A stretch of 64,000 nucleotides of DNA from Deltaproteobacteria bacterium (GCA_021779095.1 JAJYBI010000020.1:1-64000), one strand, 5' to 3'; shown: positions 18,005-28,266, numbered from the stretch's first letter. Made by a program: numbers and translations. Notes: generated by a model not told the origin, from the sequence alone.

Positions 18005-19828
18005 ATGATCCGACCGCATACGTTTCCAGGATGGGGGCGTCAGGTGTTCGCATTTGCCTGCCTGCTTTTCTCCCTGAGTCTCTGTTGCGGTGTCGTCCCC
18101 GTATCGGCCAGAGCATGCCCGGACGTGTCAGCTGCCGACGCTGGCCAGCGAATCACAAAGCTCAGCGCGGAGATCCGCTATCATAACCGGCTCTACTACC
18201 AGGAACACCGGCCGGTGATCAGTGATGTCGCATACGACCGGCTGTTCGCCGATCTGGTCCTGATGGAAGGATGCTTTCCCGAACTTGCCGCAGCCGATTC
18301 GCCTACCCGGAAGGTCGGCAACGACGCAGCCGATGGCACGAAGCTCCTGAAACACGCGCGGCCGATGCTCAGTCTCACCTCGTCAATTGGGCCGGAGGCG
18401 GTCGAGGCGCTTTTGGACAGGGTGAAGGCAGCGGCGGGCGATGCACTGCTGCTGGTGCAGCCGAAAGTCGATGGGCTGCCGGTGGAACTGACCTACGAGG
18501 ATGGCCGTCTGGTGTCCGCCGCGACCCGCGGCGATGGCGGTTCCGGGGAGGATGTGACGGAACGGGTGCGCCAGATTCGGGGGGTCCCGCAGATGTTATC
18601 CGGAGCGTTTCCCCGTCGGGTGGTGGTGCGCGGCGAGGTTTACGCGGACCGGAAAGAGGTGAAGGATGGAGCGGTTAGGGCACGCTACGCCACCCTGCGT
18701 CATCTGGCAGCGGGAACCCTGAAGGCACAACACCCCGATCCGTCGGCGCTGGCGGCATTGCGGCTGTTCCCCTTCGAGCTGGTGAATGCCGATCAGATCG
18801 GCGTTGAGGTGGGCACCGACAGGCGTACGCTGCAACTGCTGGCCGACTGAGGTTTTCCGCCCTCGCTCGAACAGACTCGCGCGGTGAAGACGCGCGCCGA
18901 GGTGGAGGAGGCGTACCGGAGCTACCTTGCAGGCCGTGAAGAGCAGCCCTTTGCCATGGACGGGATCGTGGTGAAGGTCGATGATCTGGCCCTGCGACGG
19001 CTTCTGGGGGAGGGTGCGCGGGCGCCGTTCTGGGCTGCGGCCCGAAAATTTCCGCCGCCCACGGCCGAGACGGTGGTACGGAGCATCCGCTGGAGTGTCG
19101 GCCGCACCGGCCGTCGGACACCGATTGCCGAAGTGGTGCCGGTGCGGCTTGGCGGAGTTCTGGTCGGCCGGATTTCTCTGCACGATGCGAACGAGGTTGC
19201 CCGGCTCGATATCGCAGCCGGAGATCGGGTGGTGGTCGGTCTGATTGGCGACGTGATCCCCCGGGTGCTGCAGGTGGCGGACCGCGCCCCCCGACACGGC
19301 AATGCCGGTGGCGGTCCGTCTGTAACTGCGCCGACACCCGACGCCTGTCTGCGGGACGGGCCCGGCTGTCGCGAGCAGTTTCTGTCCCGGCTCGTCCACT
19401 TCGTTGCGAGGCCGGGGCTGCATATCGCCGGTCTCGGCCGGGGACGCCTGCAGAAGCTGGTGGAGGCCGGACTGGTGGCCGATCTTCCATCGCTCTTTCG
19501 GCTGCGGACGGAGGAGGTGGCTGCCGTTCCCGGATTCGGCGGGAAAACGGCGCAGCAGCTGACCGCGGCACTTGGCAACTCCAGGCGGTTTGGTCAGTTC
19601 CGTATGGTTGCCGCCCTCGGCATTCCGGGGGTCGGGAGGGTGAGCACGAAACGGTTGGCGGGACGGTTTCGCACACTCAGGGCGTTGCTGGACCTGGACG
19701 AAGATCGGCTGACCGTACGTTGCGGTGCCGATGTCAGGGGCGCCCGGCTCATCCGCAGTTTCTTCCGTACCTCCGGTGGTCGGGACCTGCTGGAAGAGTT
19801 CCGCGGCATGGGAATGTTCCCGAACTGA
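18005..19828 (+). pseudogene. ligB: LigB-like NAD-dependent DNA ligase interrupted by an in-frame TGA
   Basis: The first 281 codons encode a signal-peptide-like start, a domain Ia region (YHNRLYYQEHRPVISDVAYDRLF) and the adenylation lysine in QPKVDG. A TGA at 18848-18850 interrupts the frame. The same frame then continues (GFPPSLEQTRAV) into motif IV (MDGIVVKVDDL), an OB fold, a shortened Zn region with only two cysteines and helix-hairpin-helix repeats, ending at 19828 without a BRCT domain. In E. coli LigA the matching place reads KKWGLPVS as I recall, so TGA most likely replaced TGG (Trp). The second half has a possible in-frame GTG at 18884. Confidence 0.8.
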
Positions 19829-19867
19829 ACGGCCGGCGTTATCAATCGTAACGGCAGGGAGCGGTTA

Positions 19868-20977
19868 GTGCTGAAAACCAGACTGCTGAAGTGTATCGAT
19901 GGCTGGATAGGCGGTCTGGCCGTACGTTGCATGCCGCGTCCCGTGCCGGCGGGGATGCCGCAGCTTCGCAGCGTCCTTCTTATCCGCCCCGGCGGCATCG
20001 GCGACGCGGCGCTGCTGCCGCCGGTCATCCGGCTTATGAGGTGCAGGTATCCCGATGCCCGGATCACCGTCCTGGCGGAGCGGCGCAACGGGCCGATATT
20101 TGCTCTCTGCCCGACCGTCGACCGGGTACTCCTGTACGACCGGCCGCGTGAGCTGCTGGCGGCGATCCGCGGCGGATACGACGTGGTGATCGACACCGAG
20201 CAGTGGCACCGGCTCTCGGCGGTGGTGGCGCGGCTGACCCGGGCACAGGTTTCCATCGGCTATGCCACGAACGAGCGGCAGCGGCTCTTCTCCCATCCGA
20301 TTCCGTACTCCCACGATGACTACGAGCTGGACAGCTTCCACCATCTGCTGCGACCTCTGGGGATTGACCCGCCGGCAGAATCCGATGTGCCGTTCCTTTT
20401 TGTGCCTGAAAGCGCCGAGCGGGCGGCTATGGCGCTGCTTGGTGCCAGTGCGGAACGCGCCTTTGTCGTCATCTTTCCCGGTGCCAGCATTCCCGAGCGT
20501 CGCTGGGGCGCGGAGCGGTTCCGGGAGCTGGCCCGGCGTCTGCATGATGCGGGTGCCAATGTGGTGGTCGTGGGGGGGGAGGGGGATCGGGCGGATGGAG
20601 AGCTCATCTGTTCGGACAGTGTCGGGTTCAACCTGGCCGGCCGGACGTCGCTCGTCGAAAGCGCGGCGGTCATCAACCGTGCTGCTCTGCTGGTGAGCGG
20701 CGATTCGGGACTGTTGCATGTCGGGGTGGGACTCGGGGTGCCGACGGTGTCGCTGTTCGGCCCCGGTATTGCCGCAAAGTGGGCGCCGCGGGGAGAAGCA
20801 CACATCGTGCTCGACAAGCGGTTGTCCTGTTCCCCCTGTACGCGGTTCGGTTACACCCCGCGTTGCCGGGACAACGGGCGGTGCCTGAAGGAGATTACGG
20901 TCGATGAGGTGGAACTGGCGGTGATGCGGTTGCTGTCCCGGGCCCGGGAGAGGAAAAATATCGGATTAGGTCGATAA
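19868..20977 (+). CDS. Family 9 glycosyltransferase (ADP-heptose:LPS heptosyltransferase-like)
   Basis: The GT9 N-terminal motif is VLLIRPGGIGDAALLPPVIRLM; the C-terminal domain has VIFPGASIPERRWGAERF and INRAALLVSGDSGLLHVGVGLGVPTVSLFGP, which holds the donor-binding residues of WaaC/WaaF-type enzymes. A CSPCTRFGYTPRC segment near the end is usual in this group. The start is GTG 19868 behind GGGAGCGG. It probably adds heptose or a similar sugar to the LPS core. Confidence 0.85.
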   Translation: MLKTRLLKCIDGWIGGLAVRCMPRPVPAGMPQLRSVLLIRPGGIGDAALLPPVIRLMRCRYPDARITVLAERRNGPIFALCPTVDRVLLYDRPRELLAAIRGGYDVVIDTEQWHRLSAVVARLTRAQVSIGYATNERQRLFSHPIPYSHDDYELDSFHHLLRPLGIDPPAESDVPFLFVPESAERAAMALLGASAERAFVVIFPGASIPERRWGAERFRELARRLHDAGANVVVVGGEGDRADGELICSDSVGFNLAGRTSLVESAAVINRAALLVSGDSGLLHVGVGLGVPTVSLFGPGIAAKWAPRGEAHIVLDKRLSCSPCTRFGYTPRCRDNGRCLKEITVDEVELAVMRLLSRARERKNIGLGR

Positions 20978-20982
20978 AACTG

Positions 20983-21011
20983 TTGACATCATCCCGATGA
21001 ATTGCTACATA
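20983..21011 (+). promoter_or_regulatory. Sigma-70-type promoter ahead of tRNA-Val and thrS
   Basis: A perfect TTGACA at 20983-20988 is followed after exactly 17 bp by TACATA at 21006-21011, and the tRNA begins 19 bp later. The -10 match is only partial. Confidence 0.6.
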
Positions 21012-21029
21012 GACAGTCTGTTTTCTTGG

Positions 21030-21104
21030 AGGCGCGTAGCTCAGGGGTAGAGCACTAGCTCGACACGCTAGGGGTCGGCGGTTCGAAACCGCCCGCGCCT
21101 ACCA
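21030..21104 (+). tRNA. tRNA-Val (anticodon GAC), with C instead of U at position 33
   Basis: A full cloverleaf can be drawn: 7-bp acceptor stem AGGCGCG/CGCGCCT, D stem GCTC/GAGC, anticodon stem CTAGC/GCTAG, T stem GGCGG/CCGCC with TTCGAAA loop, discriminator A and encoded CCA. The anticodon loop reads TCGACAC, giving GAC at 21062-21064. The base before the anticodon (21061) is C, where nearly all tRNAs have U. Confidence 0.92.
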
Positions 21105-21135
21105 TTAAAACCTGCCGAGGTGGGATGATGAACGG

Positions 21136-21160
21136 GGCATCGAGGTTCGATGCCTCTTTC
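21136..21160 (+). terminator. Stem-loop between tRNA-Val and thrS
   Basis: GGCATCGA (21136-21143) pairs perfectly with TCGATGCC (21147-21154) around a 3-base loop, followed by a T-rich stretch (TCTTTCTGTT). It could terminate or attenuate transcription before thrS, giving more tRNA than thrS mRNA. Confidence 0.55.
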
Positions 21161-21177
21161 TGTTAAGGGGTCTGAGA

Positions 21178-23088
21178 ATGGCTGACGTGACGGTTACACT
21201 GCCTGACGGTTCGGCGAGAACCCTCGCCGAGGGGGCGACGGTTGGTTCGCTTGCCGCATCTATCGGTGCCGGGCTGGCCAAGGCTGCCATTGCCGGGAAG
21301 GTCGATGGTGAGCTGGTGGACGTCTCTGCACCGCTTGCCGACGGCGCCCGGGTGGAGATTATCACCGACAAGAGTCCGGAGGCGCTGGATATCATCCGGC
21401 ACTCCACGTCGCACCTCATGGCCCAGGCGGTGAAGGCGCTGTTTCCCGAGGCCAAGGTGACCATCGGTCCGGCCATCGAGACCGGTTTCTACTACGATTT
21501 CGATGTGGATCACCCCTTTACTCCCGAAGATCTGGAAAAGATCGAGCAGAAGATGGCGGAGCTGGCGAAGGCCGACATCAAGATCGAGCGTGAGGTGCTC
21601 ACCAGTGCCGATGCCATCCGGATGTTCCGGGAGATGGGCGAGGGGTACAAGGTCGAGCTGATCGAGGACCTGGGGGTGGAGACGGTTTCCCTGTATCGCC
21701 AGGGCGACTTCGCCGACCTCTGCCGCGGTCCCCATCTCCCCTCCACCGGGTACTGCAGGGCGTTCAAGATTACCTCCATCGCCGGCGCCTACTGGCGCGG
21801 CGACGAAAAGCGCAAGATGCTGCAGCGGGTCTACGGCACCGCCTTCCCCGACAAGAAGCAGCTGGACGAGTACCTGGCCCGGCTGGAAGAGGCGAAGCGC
21901 CGCGACCACCGCAAGCTCGGCCGCGAGCTGGACCTTTTCTCCTTCTCCGACGAGGTGGGGGCGGGGTTCGCTATCTGGCACCCCAAGGGGGCGCTGCTGC
22001 GGACCATCATCGAGGACTTCGAGCGGAAGGAACACCTGAAGCGCGGCTACGATATCGTCATGGGGCCCCAGATCCTCAAGACGGAGCTGTGGCAGCGTTC
22101 CGGTCATTACGACAACTACCGCGAGAACATGTACTTCACCGAGGTGGACGAGCAGTCGTTCGGCGTCAAGCCGATGAACTGTCTCTCCCACATGATGATC
22201 TACAAGTCGCATCTGCGCAGCTACCGCGACCTGCCGCTCCGTTTCTTCGAGCTGGGTACGGTGCACCGCCACGAGCGCGCCGGCGTGCTCCACGGCCTTC
22301 TGCGGGTCCGCTGTTTCACCCAGGACGACGCCCATATCCTCTGCACGCCGGAACAGCTGGATGCGGAGATCAAGGGGGTCATCTCCTTCGTGCAGGACGT
22401 CATGGGGATCTTCGGGTTCGAGTTCGAGATGGAGCTCTCCACCCGCCCCGAGAAGTCCATCGGCTCCGACGAGGACTGGGAGCGTGCCACCAACGCCCTC
22501 CTGGGAGCGCTGAAGGATACGGGCCGGCCGTTCGACGTCAACGAGGGGGACGGCGCGTTCTACGGTCCCAAGATCGACATCAAGCTCAAGGACTCTCTTG
22601 ACAGACGGTGGCAGTGTGCTACTATCCAGTGCGATTTTACGCTGCCCGAGCGGTTCGACCTCACCTACGTGGATGCGAACGGCGAGAAGAAGCGCCCCGT
22701 CATGGTGCACCGGGTCATCCTCGGCTCCATCGAGCGTTTCATCGGCGTACTCATCGAGCACTTCGCCGGTAACTTCCCCGTGTGGCTCTCGCCGGTGCAG
22801 GCGATCGTTCTGACGGTGACGGACAACCAGACCCCGTATGCCCAGCAGGTCTTCGACCAGCTGCGTGCCGCCGGGGTGCGGGTGCAGAAGGACTTCCGGA
22901 ACGAGAAACTCGGCTTCAAGATCCGGGAGGCGCAGCTGCAGAAGATTCCGTACATGCTGGTCATCGGCGACAAGGAGGTGGAGTCCTCCACGGTGACGCC
23001 GCGGTTCCGTGATGGGTCAAACCTGCCGGCCATGACGCCGGACGGATTTGCCGAACATATTCGTAACGAAGTTGCCAGTCATACCTAG
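21178..23088 (+). CDS. thrS: Threonyl-tRNA synthetase
   Basis: The 636-residue enzyme has all expected domains: N-terminal TGS (about 1-62), the editing/SAD region with [11 protein letters not shown], and the class II catalytic core with [42 protein letters not shown] and the anticodon-binding domain from about 540 ([21 protein letters not shown]). It charges tRNA-Thr in the cytoplasm. It ends in TAG that overlaps the Shine-Dalgarno of infC. Confidence 0.98.
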   Translation: MADVTVTLPDGSARTLAEGATVGSLAASIGAGLAKAAIAGKVDGELVDVSAPLADGARVEIITDKSPEALDIIRHSTSHLMAQAVKALFPEAKVTIGPAIETGFYYDFDVDHPFTPEDLEKIEQKMAELAKADIKIEREVLTSADAIRMFREMGEGYKVELIEDLGVETVSLYRQGDFADLCRGPHLPSTGYCRAFKITSIAGAYWRGDEKRKMLQRVYGTAFPDKKQLDEYLARLEEAKRRDHRKLGRELDLFSFSDEVGAGFAIWHPKGALLRTIIEDFERKEHLKRGYDIVMGPQILKTELWQRSGHYDNYRENMYFTEVDEQSFGVKPMNCLSHMMIYKSHLRSYRDLPLRFFELGTVHRHERAGVLHGLLRVRCFTQDDAHILCTPEQLDAEIKGVISFVQDVMGIFGFEFEMELSTRPEKSIGSDEDWERATNALLGALKDTGRPFDVNEGDGAFYGPKIDIKLKDSLDRRWQCATIQCDFTLPERFDLTYVDANGEKKRPVMVHRVILGSIERFIGVLIEHFAGNFPVWLSPVQAIVLTVTDNQTPYAQQVFDQLRAAGVRVQKDFRNEKLGFKIREAQLQKIPYMLVIGDKEVESSTVTPRFRDGSNLPAMTPDGFAEHIRNEVASHT

Positions 23089-23093
23089 GAGGT
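23087..23093 (+). promoter_or_regulatory. Shine-Dalgarno of infC
   Basis: AGGAGGT sits six bases before the ATA at 23100 and overlaps the thrS stop codon. This perfect site fixes the unusual start codon of infC and links its translation to thrS. Confidence 0.75.
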
Positions 23094-23099
23094 GGCGCC

Positions 23100-23618
23100 A
23101 TAGCTAAGCCGACCGTCAATATCAATCAGGCCATCCGGGCCCGGGAGGTCCGGGTCATCGGGGCCGACAGCGAGCAGATCGGTATCATTCCGCTGTCAGA
23201 AGCACTTGCCATGGCCGAGAACCAGCAGCTCGATCTCGTCGAGGTTTCGCCGACGGCGGTGCCGCCGGTCTGCCGTATCATGGATTTCGGCAAGTTCAAG
23301 TACGAGCAGAGCAAGAAGCAGCAGGAAGCTAAGAAGAAGCAGGTGCACGTGCAGTTGAAGGAGGTCAAGCTCCGGCCGAAGACCGACGAGCATGACCTCC
23401 TGTTCAAGATAAAGCACGTACGGCGCTTTCTCGAAGAGGGGAACAAGGCCAAGGTCACCGTGGTATTTCGCGGGCGCGAGATCACCCATATGGAGATCGG
23501 GCAGAAATCCCTCGACCGTTTTGTCGACGAACTGCAGGATATCGCCGTTGTCGAAGTGAGACCGAAAATGGAAGGGCGCAGCATGTTCATGATCGTCGCC
23601 CCTAAAACGAAAAAATAA
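23100..23618 (+). CDS. infC: Translation initiation factor IF-3, starting at ATA
   Basis: The protein reads KPTVNINQAIRAREVRVIG at the N-terminus and VEVSPTAVPPVCRIMDFGKFKYEQ across the domain linker, which is canonical IF-3. No ATG, GTG or TTG lies in frame between the thrS stop and this conserved N-terminus; ATG 23211 would delete 37 conserved residues. ATA at 23100 lies six bases after AGGAGGT, giving 172 residues, a normal length. Rare start codons in infC (AUU in E. coli) let IF-3 repress its own synthesis, and the same feedback is probable here. Confidence 0.9.
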   Translation: MAKPTVNINQAIRAREVRVIGADSEQIGIIPLSEALAMAENQQLDLVEVSPTAVPPVCRIMDFGKFKYEQSKKQQEAKKKQVHVQLKEVKLRPKTDEHDLLFKIKHVRRFLEEGNKAKVTVVFRGREITHMEIGQKSLDRFVDELQDIAVVEVRPKMEGRSMFMIVAPKTKK

Positions 23619-23648
23619 GCAATCGAACGGATCGACAAGGAGAGTACC

Positions 23649-23846
23649 ATGCCGAAAATCAAGACCAACAGTGGAGCCGCCAAGCGCTTCAAGAAGACCG
23701 GCAGCGGCAAGATCAAGCGCAGCCACGCGTTCACGAGCCATATTCTGACCCCCAAGACCACCAAGCGGAAGCGCAACCTCCGCAAAGGTACCACCGTGGA
23801 TGCCGCCGACCACAAGAACATCCTGCGGCTCATCCCGTATATGTAA
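23649..23846 (+). CDS. rpmI: 50S ribosomal protein L35
   Basis: [20 protein letters not shown] and [24 protein letters not shown] are typical L35 sequence; 65 residues is the usual size. It lies in the infC-rpmI-rplT order with its own GGAG site (AAGGAGAGTACC before ATG). Confidence 0.97.
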   Translation: MPKIKTNSGAAKRFKKTGSGKIKRSHAFTSHILTPKTTKRKRNLRKGTTVDAADHKNILRLIPYM

Positions 23847-23865
23847 AAATCGGGCACGAGGCGCT

Positions 23866-23906
23866 GGGCACAAGGTGCAGGGAGAAGCCGATTTTCCCTT
23901 GTGCCC
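23866..23906 (+). other. Stem-loop between rpmI and rplT
   Basis: GGGCACAAGG at 23866-23875 is the exact reverse complement of CCTTGTGCCC at 23897-23906. The structure lies in the 153-bp gap before rplT. It may be an RNA regulatory or stability structure; L20 represses rpmI-rplT through leader RNA in some bacteria, but I cannot tell whether this hairpin is that target. Confidence 0.5.
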
Positions 23907-23999
23907 TGTGTCTTGTGCCGGCCGTTTTAAGTCCGCGAACCGTGAGGAATCGTCTCCCCTTGCGGATCCGGCAAATAACACCAGAGAAGGAGTAGTACG

Positions 24000-24353
24000 A
24001 TGCCAAGAGTAAAACGTGGATTCAAAGCGAGACAGAGAAGAAACAAGGTGCTGAAACTGGCCAAAGGGTACCGCGGTGCCCGGAGCAAACTGTTCAGGAG
24101 CGCGACCGAGGCGGTAGACCGCGCGCTCAAGTACGCGTTTCGCGACCGTCGTGTGAAGAAGCGCGATTTCCGCGCTCTCTGGATCACCCGGATCAACGCC
24201 GCCGCCCGCGTGAACGGCCTGTCCTACAGCAAGCTGATCTTCGGGCTGAAGCAGGCGAAGGTGGAGATCGACCGCAAGGTGCTGGCCGACCTGGCCGTAT
24301 CCGATCCGGCAGGTTTCGCGGAAATCAGCAAGCTGGCCAAAGCAAGCATTTAA
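24000..24353 (+). CDS. rplT: 50S ribosomal protein L20
   Basis: [42 protein letters not shown] and [18 protein letters not shown] are L20 hallmarks; the length of 117 is normal. AGAAGGAG lies just upstream. It builds the early 50S subunit and in some species autoregulates its operon. Confidence 0.98.
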   Translation: MPRVKRGFKARQRRNKVLKLAKGYRGARSKLFRSATEAVDRALKYAFRDRRVKKRDFRALWITRINAAARVNGLSYSKLIFGLKQAKVEIDRKVLADLAVSDPAGFAEISKLAKASI

Positions 24354-24367
24354 CCATCCATCTGCTG

Positions 24368-24410
24368 AAAAAAAAGAAATGAGACCGGCAACGGCTCATT
24401 TCTTTTTTTT
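24368..24410 (+). terminator. Rho-independent terminator or attenuator between rplT and pheS
   Basis: A16-base arm ending AAATGAG (24368-24383) pairs with CTCATTT and its T tract (24395-24410) around an 11-base loop. The A tract before and T tract after make it usable on both strands. It could end the rplT transcript or attenuate pheST. Confidence 0.8.
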
Positions 24411-24427
24411 ATCACAAAGGCAATCCC

Positions 24428-25444
24428 ATGAAAGAAAGTCTTGACGCCCTGCTGGGCACCGGCCTTGCCGAGCTGGAGGATGCTCAGGGAGAGGCGGAGC
24501 TGCAGGAGCTGCGGGTCCGCTATCTCGGCAAGAAGGGCGAGATTACGGCACGCATGAAGATGCTGGGGGGGCTTCCTCCCGAAGAACGGCCCGCCGCCGG
24601 CCAACTGATCAACACGGCCAAGGCGCAATTCGAGGCACGGTTCGAGGAGGTCCTCGACCGGGCCCGGTCCCGCGAAAAAGCCCGCAGGCTGCAGTCGGAG
24701 AGGATCGACGTCTCTCTTCCCGGTCGGCGGTCGGCGCTGGGGGCCAGGCACCCCCTGACGATCATCACCGACGAGATCTGTGCCATCTTCGCCGGCCTCG
24801 GGTTCCAGGTGGCCGAGGGGCCGGAGATCGAGACCGACTACTACAACTTCGAGGCGCTCAACTTTCCCCACGACCATCCGGCCCGGGACATGCAGGACAC
24901 GTTCTTTGTGGACGGCAGTCGCCTCCTGCGTACCCATACGTCGCCGGTGCAGGTGCGAACCATGCTCGCCCAGGAACCGCCGGTGCGGATCATCGCGCCG
25001 GGGACCGTCTACCGGTGCGACTCCGACGCCACCCACTCCCCCATGTTCCACCAGGTGGAGGGGCTCATGGTGGACCGCAAGATCACCTTCAGCGACCTGA
25101 AGGGGGTCCTCACCTCCTTCATCAACCAGCTATTCGGCACGGGGACCGGGGTGCGCCTCAGACCCAGCTTCTTCCCGTTCACCGAACCGAGCGCCGAGGT
25201 GGACATTGCCTGCGTGATCTGTTCCGGCAAGGGGTGCCGCGTCTGCAAGCAGACCGGCTGGCTGGAGATCCTCGGCGCCGGGATGGTCGATCCGGAGGTG
25301 TTTCGACACGTGCACTACGACCCCGAGGCGGTCACCGGATTCGCCTTCGGCATGGGGATCGAGCGGATCACCATGCTCAAATACGGTATAAGCGACATGC
25401 GGCTCCTCTTCGAGAACGACGTCCGGTTCCTCCGGCAGTTCTGA
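24428..25444 (+). CDS. pheS: Phenylalanyl-tRNA synthetase alpha subunit
   Basis: The 338-residue chain has the N-terminal coiled coil, then the class II core: [19 protein letters not shown], motif 2 [13 protein letters not shown], and motif 3 [15 protein letters not shown]. The [17 protein letters not shown] insert is usual in PheS. It pairs with PheT to make the alpha2-beta2 enzyme. Confidence 0.98.
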   Translation: MKESLDALLGTGLAELEDAQGEAELQELRVRYLGKKGEITARMKMLGGLPPEERPAAGQLINTAKAQFEARFEEVLDRARSREKARRLQSERIDVSLPGRRSALGARHPLTIITDEICAIFAGLGFQVAEGPEIETDYYNFEALNFPHDHPARDMQDTFFVDGSRLLRTHTSPVQVRTMLAQEPPVRIIAPGTVYRCDSDATHSPMFHQVEGLMVDRKITFSDLKGVLTSFINQLFGTGTGVRLRPSFFPFTEPSAEVDIACVICSGKGCRVCKQTGWLEILGAGMVDPEVFRHVHYDPEAVTGFAFGMGIERITMLKYGISDMRLLFENDVRFLRQF

Positions 25445-25475
25445 GATTTCCCTCCAACAGGCAGCGAGTGTTCCC

Positions 25476-27881
25476 ATGATAGTGACCTATAACTGGCTCA
25501 AGGAATTCGTAGATATCGACTGTGCTCCCCGGGAGCTTGCCGACACCCTCACCATGCTCGGTCTGGAGGTGGAGGGGATGCATCCGCTGGGCGGAGGCAT
25601 GGATGACGTGGTCGTGGCGCTGGTGGAGGAGAGAGCACAGCACCCCAACGCGGACAAGCTCTCACTCTGCAGGGTGAACAACGGCCGGGAGATCCTCTCC
25701 GTTGTCTGCGGCGCGCAGAACTTCAAGGCGGGGGACAAGGTTGCCTTGGCCCAGATCGGCGCCACGCTCCCCGGCGACTTCAAGATCAAGCGGTCCAAGA
25801 TCCGTGGCGAGGAGTCGTTCGGCATGCTCTGCTCCGAGAAGGAGTTGGCACTGGCGGAGGAGTCCTCCGGCATCATGGTGCTCCCCGCCGAATTTCCCCT
25901 CGGCGTACCGCTCTTCGACGCCCTGGGGCTCAAGGACACGGTCTTCGAGATCGGCCTCACCCCGAACCGCGCCGACTGCCTCAGCGTCCTCGGCATCGCC
26001 CGCGAGGTCGCGGCGAAGCTGGACCGGCCGCTCCGGCAGGCAGCTGCCATCGTAGAAGAAAAGGGCGAGGATATCGCCGGCCGGGCGTCGGTGACCATCG
26101 ACGCGCCCAACCTCTGCCCCCGCTACACGGCGCGGCTCGTCACCGGCTGCACCATCGCCCCGTCGCCGGCCTGGCTGGTGAACCGGCTGAACGCCGTGGG
26201 GATGCGCGCCATCAACAACGTGGTGGACATCACCAACTACGTGCTGATGGAGCTGGGGCATCCGCTGCACGCCTTCGACTACGACCTCTTGGCCGGCCGG
26301 AAGATCGTGGTGCGCCGTGCCCAGGAGGGCGAGAAGCTCACCACCCTGGACGGACAGGAGCACGCGCTGCAGACGTCCGATCTTACCATCTGCGACGGCG
26401 AGAAGATCGTGGCGCTTGCCGGGATCATGGGGGGCGGCAACTCGGAGATCCGGGACTGCACCGTCAATATACTTCTGGAGAGCGCCTGGTTCAACCCGAC
26501 CGCCGTGCGCAAGACCTCCAAGCGGCTCGGTCTGCACACGGAGTCGTCCCACCGGTTCGAGCGGGGGGCCGACATCGACCTCCTCACGAGGGCGCTCGAT
26601 CGTGCCGCTTCCCTCATTGCCGAGCTCGCCGGCGGCACGGTCGCCAGGGGGACTATCGACGTCTATCCCGCCCCGGCGACGCCGCGCACGATCCGCCTGC
26701 GCACGGCACGGGTGAACCAGGTGCTCGGTATCGACCTGGCCCCCGCCGTCGTCGAGGCGATCTGCAGGCGTCTCAGCTTTGCGGTGAGCAGTGTCGAACC
26801 GGGTGTCTTCGATGTGACGGTTCCCCTCTACCGGGTGGACCTGGAGCGGGAGATCGACCTGGTGGAAGAGGTCGCCCGCCTGCACGGTTTCGAAAACATC
26901 CCTACCACCATGCCGGTGGCCGAGGTGATCTCCGACCTTCCCACCGTATCGCAGCGGCTCGAAAAGGGCCTGCGCGATATGCTGGTGGCCCAGGGATTCA
27001 ACGAGGTCATCAACTTCAGCTTCTCCCACGAGGGGGCGCTGGACCAGATGCTCCTGCCCGCGGACGACCCGCGTCGCCGCACGGTAAAGCTTCTGAATCC
27101 GCTGGCGGAAGAGCACGCACAGATGCGCACCATGCTCCTTCCCGGCTTACTTGAGACCGCCGCAAAGAACCTGCGTTACCGCAATAGCGATCTGCGGCTC
27201 TTCGAAATGCGCCGCGTCTACCTGCCGGTGGAGGGGGAGGAACTCCCCGTCGAGCCGCTGCACCTCGCCTGTCTCATCACGGGGCGCCGTGCGCCGGAAG
27301 GGTGGAACCAGGACAGCCAGCAGGCCGATTTCTTCGATATCAAAGGTGTCGTGGAGAACATCCTCGCCGAGTTCAAGATTACCGGTGCCGGTTTCGACCC
27401 GGAACAGAGGGAAAGCTACTATCACCCCGGGAAATCGTGCGCCATCACCCTCGGCACCACGGTCGCCGGCAGTCTCGGCGAGATCCATCCCGACGTGCAG
27501 GATCGGTTCGGAATCGAACAGCCGGTCTACTGTCTGGAACTGGACCTGGCGCAGATCATGCGTCGCCACCGGGCTGTCGCTCCCATCGTGCCGCCGCCGC
27601 GCTTCCCGGATATCACCCGCGACGTTGCCCTCCTCATGGACGATGCGTTGCCGTCCGCGGAGGTCATTGCCGCCATCCGCCGCACAAAGGCGAAGGAGCT
27701 GGCGGACGTGGAGATCTTCGATCTGTACAAGGGAGAGCATCTGACGGAGGGGAAAAAGAGCCTGGCGGTGCGGCTTCGGTATCGTTCCGCCGAACGGACC
27801 CTGACCGACGAGGAGGTAAACCGGCTCCATCAGCGGATTGTCGACTCCCTGGTCTCGTCGTTAAATGTCTCCCTTAGGTAA
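25476..27881 (+). CDS. pheT: Phenylalanyl-tRNA synthetase beta subunit
   Basis: At 801 residues it is full length. Domains in order: tRNA-binding OB fold (about 40-150), B3/B4 editing domain with ARLVTGCTIAPSPAW, B5 domain, the pseudo-catalytic core (MLLPGLLETAAKNLRYRN) and the C-terminal ferredoxin-fold anticodon-binding domain (PPPRFPDITRDVALLMDD). It follows pheS by 31 bp. Confidence 0.98.
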   Translation: MIVTYNWLKEFVDIDCAPRELADTLTMLGLEVEGMHPLGGGMDDVVVALVEERAQHPNADKLSLCRVNNGREILSVVCGAQNFKAGDKVALAQIGATLPGDFKIKRSKIRGEESFGMLCSEKELALAEESSGIMVLPAEFPLGVPLFDALGLKDTVFEIGLTPNRADCLSVLGIAREVAAKLDRPLRQAAAIVEEKGEDIAGRASVTIDAPNLCPRYTARLVTGCTIAPSPAWLVNRLNAVGMRAINNVVDITNYVLMELGHPLHAFDYDLLAGRKIVVRRAQEGEKLTTLDGQEHALQTSDLTICDGEKIVALAGIMGGGNSEIRDCTVNILLESAWFNPTAVRKTSKRLGLHTESSHRFERGADIDLLTRALDRAASLIAELAGGTVARGTIDVYPAPATPRTIRLRTARVNQVLGIDLAPAVVEAICRRLSFAVSSVEPGVFDVTVPLYRVDLEREIDLVEEVARLHGFENIPTTMPVAEVISDLPTVSQRLEKGLRDMLVAQGFNEVINFSFSHEGALDQMLLPADDPRRRTVKLLNPLAEEHAQMRTMLLPGLLETAAKNLRYRNSDLRLFEMRRVYLPVEGEELPVEPLHLACLITGRRAPEGWNQDSQQADFFDIKGVVENILAEFKITGAGFDPEQRESYYHPGKSCAITLGTTVAGSLGEIHPDVQDRFGIEQPVYCLELDLAQIMRRHRAVAPIVPPPRFPDITRDVALLMDDALPSAEVIAAIRRTKAKELADVEIFDLYKGEHLTEGKKSLAVRLRYRSAERTLTDEEVNRLHQRIVDSLVSSLNVSLR

Positions 27882-27971
27882 AAAGGGGTTGATTATCTCA
27901 CAACGCTGTGATAAAAACGTTCCTCGCGTGTCGCTGATTGTATCGGATATTCAATGTGTTGAGAGGCTGTT

Positions 27972-28247
27972 ATGACCAAAGCTGATATCGTGGAAAAGAT
28001 ATACGAGAAGGTCGGTTTTTCGAAGAAGGAATCGGCCGAACTCGTTGAGCTGGTCTTCGATATCATGAAGACCACGCTGGAGAACGGCGAAAAAATCAAG
28101 ATTGCCGGATTCGGGAACTTCGTGGTCAAGGAAAAGGCCGACCGGCGGGGACGCAACCCGCAGACCGGCGAGGAGATCACCATTTCCGCCCGGAAGATCC
28201 TTACCTTCAAGCCGAGTCAGGTTCTCAAGGCATCCATCAACGAATAA
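27972..28247 (+). CDS. ihfA: Integration host factor subunit alpha
   Basis: MTKADIVEKIYEKVGFSKKES and GFGNFVVKEKADRRGRNPQTGEEI, with the DNA-intercalating RNPQTG loop, mark the HU/IHF family. The position after pheT is the classic place for ihfA. The 90-bp gap before it may hold its own promoter (TTGATT near 27889 with an A-rich region downstream), but that is weak. IHF bends DNA and is often needed for phage integration. Confidence 0.93.
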   Translation: MTKADIVEKIYEKVGFSKKESAELVELVFDIMKTTLENGEKIKIAGFGNFVVKEKADRRGRNPQTGEEITISARKILTFKPSQVLKASINE

Positions 28248-28266
28248 AACGTGTCCCGGGGAGGCC

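Noticed and set aside
23866..23906. Terminator between rpmI and rplT
   Set aside because: There is no T tract after the stem and L20 must be expressed, so I list it only as a stem-loop.
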